DNA of 64,000 nucleotides from DATARH01 sp050246595 (GTDB taxonomy: Bacteria; Pseudomonadota; Alphaproteobacteria; ATCC43930; CGMCC-115725): positions 11,001 to 75,000 of the forward strand of contig JBFWVT010000017.1 of NCBI GenBank assembly GCA_050246595.1. The letters are read 5' to 3'. Positions within the stretch are counted from its first letter, which is position 1. Each line of letters opens with the position of its first letter. The notes under the pieces were generated by a model. The model was given only the letters and a program-made list of their open reading frames with translations, had not been told where the DNA came from and made no database searches. Shown piece by piece: positions 49,715 to 57,959 of this stretch. Position numbers and translations under genes: made by a program.

Positions 49715-52700
49715 TCACCGGACCGCTTCGTCCGGGTTGACCAGATGGCCGAAGCGGCGTTTTGCGGCGCGCCCGAGCCGGTCAAAGGCGAGATAGATCA
49801 CCGGCGTCGTGAACAATGTCAGGATTTGGCTGACGATCAGACCGCCGACGATCGTCACCCCGAGCGGATGGCGCAGCTCCGATCCGGTGCCGCTGCCGAG
49901 CATCAGCGGCAATGCGCCGAACAATGCCGCGGCCGTCGTCATCACGATCGGACGAAACCGCAGCAGCGAGGCGCGGAAGATCGCGTCGCGCGGCGACAGC
50001 CCCTGTTCGCGCTGTGCCTCCAGCGCAAAATCGACAATCAGGATGCCGTTCTTCTTGACGATGCCGATCAGCAGGATAATGCCGATCACGGCGATGATCG
50101 TCAGCTCGCTGTCCTCGATCATCAGCGCCAGCAGCGCGCCAAGCCCGGCGGAGGGCAGGGTCGAGAGGATCGTGATCGGGTGGATAAAGCTCTCGTAGAG
50201 CACCCCCAGCACGATATACATCGTGATGATCGCCGCCAGGATCAGCAGCACCTGATTGCCGAGGGTTGCCTGAAAGGCCAGCGCGGCGCCCTGGAATTTT
50301 GTCACCATGCTCGGCGGCAGCCCGATCTCGCGCTGCGCGTCGCGGATCGCGTCCACCGCGTCGCCGAGCGCGGCGCCGGGAGCGAGGTTGAACGAGATCG
50401 ACGCCGACGGAAACTGGCCGAGATGGCTGATCGAGAGCGGCGCGGTCCGTTCGACAACCCGCGCGATCGCCGAGAGCGGCACCTGTCCGTTGCGCGCCGT
50501 CGAGGACGGCAGATAGATCGAACCGAGCGCTTCCGGCGATTGCGTCAGACCCGGATCGGCTTCGAGAATGACCCGGTACTGGTTCGACTGCGTGAAAATG
50601 GTCGAGACGATGCGCTGGCCGAACGAATCGTACAGCGCGTTGTCGATCGTCGCCGGTGTGATCCCGAACCGCGCCGCGGTCGCGCGATCGATCTCGACAT
50701 AAGCCGCCAACCCGCTCTGCGTATAGCCGGTCGATACATCGTCGAGCAGCGGCACCCGGCGCAGCCGCTCGACCAGGCGCGGCACCCACGCGGCCAGCTC
50801 GTCGGGGCTGGCGTCCTGCACCACAAACTGATACTGGCCGCGGCTGACCGTCGCGTCGATCGTCAGATCCTGCACCGGCTGCATGTGCAGCGTAATGCCG
50901 GCGACCATTTCGGTCCGCTCCCGCAGCCGGCGAATGATTTCCGCGACCTCGGCATGGCGCTCGTCGCGCGGGCGCAGATTGATCAGCATGCGGCCGCTGT
51001 TCGGCGCCGTGTTGATGCCGTCGACCCCGATCGACGACGACACGTTTGCGACATCGGGATCGCCGAGCACCGCCGCCGCGAGCGCCCGCTGACGCTCGGC
51101 CATCGCGGCAAACGATATGTCCGGTGAAGCCTCGGTGATGCCCTGGATCAACCCGGTGTCCTGCACCGGAAAAAACCCCTTCGGGATCACCGCGTAAAGC
51201 GCCACGGTCAGGGCCAGCGTCGCGACTGCGACCAGCAGTGCCGCGGTCTGGCGGTCGAGAACCCGGTTCAGCAGCCGTCCATACACGCCGATCGTCGCGG
51301 CGAGCCAGCGCTGCGTCAGGCGCGTAACCGGCGCGGTTTCGTCGGGGGAACGGTGGCGCAGCAGCCGGGCGCACATCATCGGCACCAGCGTGAGCGACAC
51401 CACCGCCGAAATGACGATCGTCACCGCCAATGTTATCGCGAACTCGCGAAACAGCCGTCCGACCACATCGGGCATGAACAGCAGCGGGATCAGCACCGCG
51501 ATCAGCGACACGGTCAGCGAGATGATCGTGAACCCAATCTGGCGCGAGCCGCGCAGCGCGGCGCGCATCGGCGTCTCGCCGGCTTCGACATGGCGGGCGA
51601 TGTTCTCGATCATGACGATCGCGTCATCGACGACAAACCCGGCCGCGATCGTCATCGCCATCAGCGACAGATTGTTGAGGCTGAACCCGGCCAGGTACAT
51701 CACGCCAAACGTGCCGACCAGCGACAGCGGCACCGACAGGCTCGGGATGATCGTCCCCGATGCGCTGCCCAGAAACAGAAAGATCACCAGCACGACCAGA
51801 ATGATCGCGAGCGCCAGCTCCGATTGCGCCGAGATCACCGAGGCGCGGATCGTTTCGGTGCGGTCGCTCAGCACCGCAAGCTCGACGGCAGCCGGCAGCG
51901 TCGCGCGCAGCCGCGGCAGCAGCTCGTGGATGCGATCGACGACATCGATGACGTTGGCGCCGGGCTGGCGCTGGATTGTAATGATGACCGCCGGCTCGGT
52001 ATTGATCCAGCCCGCGAGTTTCGCGTTCTCGGGTCCTTCGACGGCGGTCGCCACATCGGCCAGGCGAACCGGCGCGCCGTTGCGGTAGGCGATCACCAGA
52101 TCGTTGTACTCGGCCGGGCTCTTCAACTGATCGTTCGCGTTGATCGCATACGCCCGGCTCGGCCCGTCAAAGCTGCCTTTCGGACCGCTGACATTGGCGT
52201 TGCCGATCGTCGTGCGCAGATCGTCGATATTGAGACCGTAGGCAGCGAGCTGGCGCAGATTGGCCTGAATGCGCAGCGCCGGCCGGTTGCCGCCGCCGAT
52301 CCTGACCAGCCCGACCCCGCCCAGTTGCGCGATCTTCTGCGCCACGCGCGTGTCGGCGAGATCGGCGAGCTGGGTCAGCTGCATCGTCGCCGAGGTCAGC
52401 GCCAGGGTCAGGATCGGCGCGTCGGCCGGATTGATCTTGGCATAGATCGGCGGCGTCGGCAGGTCAGAGGGCAGCAGATTGCCGGCCGCGTTGATCGCCG
52501 CCTGCACCTGCTGCTCGGCGATGTCCAGACTCAGCGACAGGTTGAACTGGAGCGTAACCACCGAGGCGCCGGCCGAGCTGACCGAACTCATCTGGCTGAG
52601 CCCCGGCATCTGCCCGAGCTGCACTTCGAGCGGTGCGGTCACCGAGGACGCCATCACCTCCGGGCTGGCGCCGGGATACGGCGTCGTTACCTGGATTGTC

Positions 52701-52828
52701 GGATAATCGACTTCCGGCAGCGCCGACACCGGCAGAAGCCGGTACGCAATCATGCCGACCAGCATGATCGCCGCCATCAGCAGCGAGGTCGCGACCGGGC
52801 GCAGGATGAAAATGCGCGACGGGTTCAC
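49715..52828 (-). CDS. mdtB: RND efflux permease (MdtB-like)
   Basis: A 1037-residue RND transporter, standard length. NPSRIFILRPVATSLLMAAI begins helix 1, GFVVDDAIVMIENIARH holds the proton-relay Asp pair, IGIVKKNGILIVDFAL lies in the second half, and PSAGLGALLALM and LRHPLGVTIVGG are further RND signatures. Two distinct RND genes after one adaptor is the MdtABC arrangement, where MdtB and MdtC form a mixed trimer. The GTG at 52828 has GGAG eight bases upstream. No outer-membrane TolC gene follows. Confidence 0.9.
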   Translation of the reverse strand: MNPSRIFILRPVATSLLMAAIMLVGMIAYRLLPVSALPEVDYPTIQVTTPYPGASPEVMASSVTAPLEVQLGQMPGLSQMSSVSSAGASVVTLQFNLSLSLDIAEQQVQAAINAAGNLLPSDLPTPPIYAKINPADAPILTLALTSATMQLTQLADLADTRVAQKIAQLGGVGLVRIGGGNRPALRIQANLRQLAAYGLNIDDLRTTIGNANVSGPKGSFDGPSRAYAINANDQLKSPAEYNDLVIAYRNGAPVRLADVATAVEGPENAKLAGWINTEPAVIITIQRQPGANVIDVVDRIHELLPRLRATLPAAVELAVLSDRTETIRASVISAQSELALAIILVVLVIFLFLGSASGTIIPSLSVPLSLVGTFGVMYLAGFSLNNLSLMAMTIAAGFVVDDAIVMIENIARHVEAGETPMRAALRGSRQIGFTIISLTVSLIAVLIPLLFMPDVVGRLFREFAITLAVTIVISAVVSLTLVPMMCARLLRHRSPDETAPVTRLTQRWLAATIGVYGRLLNRVLDRQTAALLVAVATLALTVALYAVIPKGFFPVQDTGLIQGITEASPDISFAAMAERQRALAAAVLGDPDVANVSSSIGVDGINTAPNSGRMLINLRPRDERHAEVAEIIRRLRERTEMVAGITLHMQPVQDLTIDATVSRGQYQFVVQDASPDELAAWVPRLVERLRRVPLLDDVSTGYTQSGLAAYVEIDRATAARFGITPATIDNALYDSFGQRIVSTIFTQSNQYRVILEADPGLTQSPEALGSIYLPSSTARNGQVPLSAIARVVERTAPLSISHLGQFPSASISFNLAPGAALGDAVDAIRDAQREIGLPPSMVTKFQGAALAFQATLGNQVLLILAAIITMYIVLGVLYESFIHPITILSTLPSAGLGALLALMIEDSELTIIAVIGIILLIGIVKKNGILIVDFALEAQREQGLSPRDAIFRASLLRFRPIVMTTAAALFGALPLMLGSGTGSELRHPLGVTIVGGLIVSQILTLFTTPVIYLAFDRLGRAAKRRFGHLVNPDEAVR

Positions 52829-52874
52829 AAACTTCTCCGCGCCGGGTCGGTCTTCCTGAAGCGGCGGTGCCGGG

Positions 52875-54206
52875 TCACTCGCCGCTCCGCCGACGCTGAC
52901 CGCGCGGTCGTTCGCCGGTCGGGGCCGCGGCGTCGCCCTCCGGCTTCCGCTCCGCGCCCGCGACCCGCACCTTGGCGCCATCGCGCAGCCGGTCGGCGCC
53001 GTCAACGACAACCGCCTGCCCCGGTTGCAGCCCCTCGGTGATCGCGACCCGCTCGCCGCTGCCCGGACCCGGCGTTACCGGCTGCACGGCAACCGTATCG
53101 TCCGGTTTCACGACATACACAAAGGTTCCGACCGCGCCGCGCTGCACCGCGGCGGCCGGGATCACGGGCCGGTCGCGCAACGTGTCGAGCAGCAGCTGAA
53201 CCGTCACAAACTGGTTTGCGAACAGCGTCTCGTCGGCATTGTCGAACGACGCTCGCAGCTTGATCATGCCGGTCGTGGTGTCGATCTGGTTGTCCGCTGT
53301 TTCAAGGGTGCCGGTCGCCAGTCTTGTGGTTCCGGTCCGGTCGGACGCGGTGACCGCAAGCGCCGCGCCGGCACGCATCCGGCGCATCACCGCCGGGAGT
53401 TCGTCGCCGGGCAATGTAAAGATGACCGAGATCGGGTGGATTTGCGTGATCACGACGATGCCGTCGGCATCGCTGGTCTGCACGTAATTGCCGGGATCGA
53501 CGCGGCGCAGCCCGACCCGGCCGCTGATCGGCGCGGTGATCCGTGTATAGGCAAGATTGAGCTTTGCCGCATCGACCTGCGCCTGATCGGCCGCCAGCGT
53601 GCCGCGGTTCTGCTGGACCAGCGCGGCCTGCGTATCAACGGTCTGACGCGCGATCGAATTCTGCGCCAGCAATGTGCGATACCGCCCGAGATCGACTTCC
53701 GAATTGCGCAGCGCCGCCCGGTTTTTCTCCAGCTGGCCCTCGGCTTGGGCAAGCGCGACCTGGTACGGGCGGGGATCGATCTGGGCCAGAAAATCGCCCT
53801 TTTTTACAATCTGGCCTTCCTTGAAGGCGATTTCGATCAATTGTCCGCCGATCTGCGGTCTGACCGTCACCGTCGCGAGCGGGGTTACGGTGCCGAGCGC
53901 GTTCAGGATGATCGGCACGTCGGCCGTTTCGACCGGAGCGGTCCCGACCGGCATCGGGCCGGACTGACGGGAGCGCCCGGTTTGGGGCGGCGCGTCTTCA
54001 CCGCTGGGCCACATGAACAGCCCCGCCCCAACACCGGCCAGCAACACGAGCAGAAGCCACAGACCCCAGCGCCGGCGCGCGGAGCGGGGTTGCGGCGCCG
54101 GCGCGGTCTGCGCATCGGGGTCGCGCCGCTCCCGTCGCGAGAAATCGTCAAATTCGTCCAGACTTGGCGGGGGGGCCGCAAACGGGCGGCTCGGATGGTC
54201 ATCCAT
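52875..54206 (-). CDS. mdtA: RND adaptor, membrane fusion protein (MdtA-like)
   Basis: A 443-residue periplasmic adaptor. It has a Pro/Arg-rich cytoplasmic N-terminus, one membrane anchor (GLWLLLVLLAGVGAGLFMW, about residues 53-71), a barrel/lipoyl domain (VTVRPQIGGQLIEIAFKEGQ, then KKGDFLAQIDP), an alpha-helical hairpin with Gln/Ala repeats, the second lipoyl half ITAPISGRVGLRRVDPGNY, and a beta-barrel/membrane-proximal end. The C-terminus is low-complexity and basic. The ATG at 54206 is preferred to TTG at 54221. First gene of the efflux unit, with the 168-bp gap 54207-54374 as likely promoter region. Confidence 0.9.
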   Translation of the reverse strand: MDDHPSRPFAAPPPSLDEFDDFSRRERRDPDAQTAPAPQPRSARRRWGLWLLLVLLAGVGAGLFMWPSGEDAPPQTGRSRQSGPMPVGTAPVETADVPIILNALGTVTPLATVTVRPQIGGQLIEIAFKEGQIVKKGDFLAQIDPRPYQVALAQAEGQLEKNRAALRNSEVDLGRYRTLLAQNSIARQTVDTQAALVQQNRGTLAADQAQVDAAKLNLAYTRITAPISGRVGLRRVDPGNYVQTSDADGIVVITQIHPISVIFTLPGDELPAVMRRMRAGAALAVTASDRTGTTRLATGTLETADNQIDTTTGMIKLRASFDNADETLFANQFVTVQLLLDTLRDRPVIPAAAVQRGAVGTFVYVVKPDDTVAVQPVTPGPGSGERVAITEGLQPGQAVVVDGADRLRDGAKVRVAGAERKPEGDAAAPTGERPRGQRRRSGE

Positions 54207-54374
54207 CCGGTGCGAGACCAAACCGCCGCCGTGCCGCGGCCCTATGCCGTACTCCGATCATTCCCGGACTCTACGCAGGGTTACGCGAGAACTTCCCTGC
54301 GCACCTCGCCAGTCACGCTTGCGCTCACCAATACCGCGGCGACGCCCCACTCGCCCCAATCTTGAGCGCCGAAA

Positions 54375-55187
54375 TCAGAAAACGCTGCCGACGACGCGGC
54401 TGAACCAGCCTTCGTCCGCCCGCCGCGGCGAGCCTTCGCCGGTAATCAATCCATAAGCATCGCCGTACCATTGGCTGCCGGGATAGTTGTAGCCGAGAAC
54501 CGCGGCGTTCGCCTGTGCTTCGTTGGTCAAGCCGAGCGCCAGATTGATTTCGACCAGCCGCTCAAGCGCCTCGGGGACGTGCGTCGTGGTCTGAAAATTG
54601 TCGACGACCCGCTTGAACCGGTTCATCGCGGCCAGATATTCCCGGCGCTTCAGGTAATACCGGCCGATCTCCATCTCTTTTCCGGCCAGATGATCGCGCG
54701 TGAAATCCAGCTTCAGCTTGGCGTCGCGCCCATATTTTGTGTCGGGGAAGCGGCGCACGACCTCGTCGAGCGCCTTCAGCGCCAGCTCGGTCATTTTCTG
54801 ATCGCGCCCGACATCGACGATCTGCATGTAATAGGAAACGGCTTTCAGATAATAGGCGTATGCCACATCCCGGTTGCCCGGATGAAGCTGGATGTAACGG
54901 TCGGCGGCGAGGATTGCTTCACTGTAAGACCCGCTTTGAAAATAGGCGTAGATCTGCATCAACTGGCTTTTTGTCGCCCATACGGAATAAGGATGTTGGG
55001 CATCGACTTCGTCGAATGTTTTTGCAGCCGTGACATAGTTCTCCTCCAGCAAGGCGTCCATCGCCTTGTTGTAAAGATCATCGACCGGCTTTTCGATATA
55101 GACCTGCTCTTTGTTGCCGCTGCACGCGGCGAGTGCGAGCAGCAACCCCGCCGCGAGCAGCCGCGACGGCGATAACGGCGGATACAT
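54375..55187 (-). CDS. bamD: Outer membrane assembly lipoprotein BamD
   Basis: A 270-residue lipoprotein of the BAM complex that inserts beta-barrel proteins in the outer membrane. The signal ends in LLLALAACSGN with lipobox Cys22. Five TPR-like helical pairs follow, with DLYNKAMDALLEENYVTAAK, FDEVDAQHPYSVWATKSQLM and RFPDTKYGRDAKLKLDFTRD. ATG at 55187. Normally directly after lpxC; here a MITE-like element separates them. Confidence 0.95.
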   Translation of the reverse strand: MYPPLSPSRLLAAGLLLALAACSGNKEQVYIEKPVDDLYNKAMDALLEENYVTAAKTFDEVDAQHPYSVWATKSQLMQIYAYFQSGSYSEAILAADRYIQLHPGNRDVAYAYYLKAVSYYMQIVDVGRDQKMTELALKALDEVVRRFPDTKYGRDAKLKLDFTRDHLAGKEMEIGRYYLKRREYLAAMNRFKRVVDNFQTTTHVPEALERLVEINLALGLTNEAQANAAVLGYNYPGSQWYGDAYGLITGEGSPRRADEGWFSRVVGSVF

Positions 55188-55266
55188 CGGCACTCCGATT
55201 CGGCCCAGATTTCCCCGCCGCACTTATAGCACAGATTCCCGGCGCGCCGAAAAGCGGCGACCGACA

Positions 55267-55452
55267 GGTAGTGCCTCAGTTTGAAATTGGCCCGCTGCGC
55301 CGCCCCGGAGCAACCCCTAGGGATCGCCGGCCTCCGGCCGGCATGCCGACGGGACGCCGGCGGTCCTGAAGCGCCCTCCTTTCGGTGCAGTCGCTGCGGG
55401 TCCGGCCTGCGCCGCAGAACGACAAGGCCAAAATTCAAACTGAGACAGTACC
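55267..55452. mobile_element. MITE-like element, copy 1
   Basis: A 186-bp non-coding element with terminal inverted repeats: left GGTAGTGCCTCAGTTTGAAA and right (complement) GGTACTGTCTCAGTTTGAAT, both continuing into TTGGCC. Its centre carries a GGACCGC-family palindrome (55321-55366). It is homologous to 14334-14612 in inverted orientation. No transposase gene; it would depend on an element elsewhere. It fills most of the 352-bp lpxC-bamD gap (55188-55539). Confidence 0.7.
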
Positions 55453-55488
55453 CAAGAACGACATGCGGCAAGGCCTCGGCAGGTGATG

Positions 55489-55512
55489 TTACAATCAAAC
55501 TGAGTCACTACC
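55489..55512. repeat. Solo MITE-end sequence upstream of element copy 1
   Basis: The complement reads GGTAGTGACTCAGTTTGATT and then GTAAC, a variant of the terminal repeat nearby and of the solo end at 33535-33567. It suggests a second, mostly lost element or a nested insertion. Confidence 0.55.
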
Positions 55513-55539
55513 GACCGACAAGGCGGTGTCGAGACCGCC

Positions 55540-56457
55540 TCAGGCCGCCTCTGCCCTGGCGGCAGCGGTCCAGACCGGCGCGCCGAGATCGGCCGCTTCG
55601 AACATTGTCGTAAAGCGCCATGAAGCGGGATCGGCGAACAGCGCCGTCAGCAACCGCCGGGTCAGCGCGTGACCGGAACGCGACCCTCGGAAATGCCCGA
55701 TAATGGCGCCGCCCGCCAGAAACAGATCGCCGATCGCGTCAACCAGCTTGTGCCGCACGAATTCATCCGCGAAGCGGAGCCCGCCGGCGTTCAGAACGCG
55801 ATCGCCGCTGACGACGATTGCGTTGTCGAGCGATCCGCCGCGCGCCAGACCGGCCGCCTTCAGCCGAGGCCAATCGTCGAGCATCCCGAAGGTGCGCGCC
55901 GGTGCAAGCTCGGCGTTGAACGCCTCCGGATCGACGGTCAGCGAGATATCCTGATGCCGGATCAGCGGATTGTCGAAGTCGATCTCGAAACTCATCGAAA
56001 AACCGGCATCCGGCAGCAACGCCGCTGACGATCCGTTCTCGGCGACCTCGACCGGTTTCATGATCTTGATCGCGCGCCGCGGCGCGTCCTGCATCTCGGT
56101 CCCGGCGCTTTCGATCAGACGCACGAACGGCGCGGCGCTGCCGTCCATGATCGGGACTTCAGGCCCGTCCAGTTCGATAACGGCGTTGTCGATGCGGTTG
56201 CCGGCAAGAGCTGCCATCAGATGTTCCACCGTGGCGACATGAATGCCCTCGCGATTGGAGAGCACGGTCGAGAGCGCGGACTCGACACTGTTGCTCCAAT
56301 CGGCCCGGACCTCGGCGCCGGCATCGGACCGGCGAAACACGATACCGCTGTCCGGCGCGGCCGGGCGCAACGTTATTGCAACAGGCTGCCCGCAATGCAA
56401 CCCGATCCCCCGACAGCTCGCAGCGTTCCGCAAGGTCCGCTGCGGCACGATCCCCAT
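55540..56457 (-). CDS. lpxC: UDP-3-O-acyl-N-acetylglucosamine deacetylase
   Basis: Catalyses the committed zinc-dependent step of lipid A synthesis in the cytoplasm. At 305 residues it is full length. It shows GIGLHCGQPVAITLRPA, the zinc-ligand VATVEHLMAAL His, PIMDGSAAPFV, LAPARTFGMLDD, and HKLVDAIGDLFLAG with the second zinc His/Asp. The ATG at 56457 has GGGGGA upstream; ATG at 56469 is possible. It is not preceded by ftsZ, the usual alphaproteobacterial neighbour, but by threonine ammonia-lyase. Confidence 0.95.
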   Translation of the reverse strand: MGIVPQRTLRNAASCRGIGLHCGQPVAITLRPAAPDSGIVFRRSDAGAEVRADWSNSVESALSTVLSNREGIHVATVEHLMAALAGNRIDNAVIELDGPEVPIMDGSAAPFVRLIESAGTEMQDAPRRAIKIMKPVEVAENGSSAALLPDAGFSMSFEIDFDNPLIRHQDISLTVDPEAFNAELAPARTFGMLDDWPRLKAAGLARGGSLDNAIVVSGDRVLNAGGLRFADEFVRHKLVDAIGDLFLAGGAIIGHFRGSRSGHALTRRLLTALFADPASWRFTTMFEAADLGAPVWTAAARAEAA

Positions 56458-56651
56458 TTCCCCCAACATGCGCAACCGGTCCGGCCTGAAATCAACCCCT
56501 GCGTACGTTATCCGGGCGCCGCACTGATCCGAAATCAATCATTGTTACCGATTGTTGCAGGCCAGCCGTAATCCGTCGCCAAACACGTTGCCGATTGCGA
56601 GAAAGCGGCTGCCGGTGACGCGCCGGCGCGGCTCAGAGGTGAAGGGGTACG

Positions 56652-56692
56652 GCTTCTGCCAATTCGGCAGACCAAGCGTCTATGGCAGAAGC
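56652..56692 (-). terminator. Hairpin after threonine ammonia-lyase
   Basis: GCTTCTGCCA and TGGCAGAAGC form a perfect 10-bp stem with a 21-nt loop, 4 bp past the stop codon. No T-tract follows. It separates the lyase unit from lpxC. Confidence 0.5.
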
Positions 56693-56696
56693 GGAT

Positions 56697-57959
56697 TTAC
56701 CCGTCGGCGGCGAGCGGTCCCGCCGCCTCGGCATCTCCGGACGACAGAAGGCGGGTGGGGAATCCCGCGGCGACCAGCGCGTCGACGATCGCCCCGACAT
56801 GGCGCCGGTTCTGCGTCTCGACAACGAGATCGAGTTCGGCGCGCTTCACCGACGAATCGTGAAACAGCCGTTGGTGATGTACCTCGACGATATTGGCGCC
56901 GAGACCGCCGATGATGCCGGCGACCCGCGACAGCACGCCCGGCAGGTCGGGCAGCTCGGCGCGCAGCCGCACCAGACGCCCGCCGCGCACCAGCCCGCGC
57001 ATCAACAGCGACGCGAGCAGCCGCGAATCGATATTGCCGCCGGTCAGTACGATCCCGACCCGGTGGCCGCGGAAACGCTCGGGTTCGGCCATCAACGCAG
57101 CCAGACCGGCGGCGCCGGCGCCCTCGACGACGAGCTTCTGACGCTCGATCAGCAGCTCGATCGCGGCTTCCAACTGTCGTTCGGTGACGAGGCGAACCGC
57201 GCCGACCAGCTCGGCGACGATCTGCCGGGTCAGCGTTCCCGGTTCCTTGACCGCGATCCCCTCGGCCAGGGTCGTGCCCTCGCTTGGCAGCCCCGGATCG
57301 ATGCCTTGCAACACGCGGTACATCGACGGGTACAGCGCCGACTGCACGCCGATGATCTCGACCTGCGGCGACACGCAGTGAGCCGCGACCGCGATCCCGG
57401 AGATCAATCCGCCGCCGCCGATCGGCACCACCAGCGTATCGAGATCGGGGGCGTCGGCGAGCATTTCGAGCGCGATCGTCCCCTGTCCGGCGATGACCGC
57501 CGGGTCGTCATAGGGATGGACCGGCACGAGACCGCGCTCGGCGGCGAGCGACTCGGCGGCACGGCGCGCATCGACAAGGCTGTCGCCGCGCAGCACGACC
57601 CTGGCGCCCAACGCCTCGGTGCGGTCGATCTTTGTAAACGGCGTGCCGTTGGGCATCACGATCGTGGCCGGGATGCCGAGGCGGCGTGCATGATAAGCCA
57701 CGCCCTGCGCATGATTGCCGGCCGACATCGCGACGACCCCGGCGCGCCGCTCCGCCGCTCCGAGCGTTATCAGCTTGTTCAGCGCGCCGCGCTCCTTGAA
57801 CGAGCCGGTCGCCTGCACTGTTTCGAGCTTCAGAAAAACCTCGGCGCCGATCATCTCGGACAGCGTGGCGGCCCGGACCAGCGGCGTGCGCACGATCTCG
57901 CCGGCGATTGCCGCCTCGGCCCGTCTTATATCGTCGATCGTGACGGGCAGATCGATCAT
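56697..57959 (-). CDS. ilvA: Threonine ammonia-lyase (biosynthetic/catabolic)
   Basis: A 420-residue PLP enzyme deaminating threonine to 2-oxobutanoate. PLP Lys is in LETVQATGSFKERGALNKL, phosphate loop in VPIGGGGLISGIAVAA, and SAGNHAQGVAYHARRLGI is the Asn loop. A single C-terminal ACT domain (PDLPGVLSRVAGIIGGLGAN, about 335-405) indicates allosteric control and is shorter than the tandem domain of E. coli IlvA, so it is the TdcB/short-IlvA type. The ATG at 57959 overlaps the penicillin acylase stop by 4 bp. Confidence 0.92.
   Translation of the reverse strand: MIDLPVTIDDIRRAEAAIAGEIVRTPLVRAATLSEMIGAEVFLKLETVQATGSFKERGALNKLITLGAAERRAGVVAMSAGNHAQGVAYHARRLGIPATIVMPNGTPFTKIDRTEALGARVVLRGDSLVDARRAAESLAAERGLVPVHPYDDPAVIAGQGTIALEMLADAPDLDTLVVPIGGGGLISGIAVAAHCVSPQVEIIGVQSALYPSMYRVLQGIDPGLPSEGTTLAEGIAVKEPGTLTRQIVAELVGAVRLVTERQLEAAIELLIERQKLVVEGAGAAGLAALMAEPERFRGHRVGIVLTGGNIDSRLLASLLMRGLVRGGRLVRLRAELPDLPGVLSRVAGIIGGLGANIVEVHHQRLFHDSSVKRAELDLVVETQNRRHVGAIVDALVAAGFPTRLLSSGDAEAAGPLAADG

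Noticed and set aside
49534..49785. N-terminal extension of the MdtC-like protein
   Set aside because: The frame is open upstream but consists of REP hairpin sequence; the conserved RND start is the ATG at 49533.
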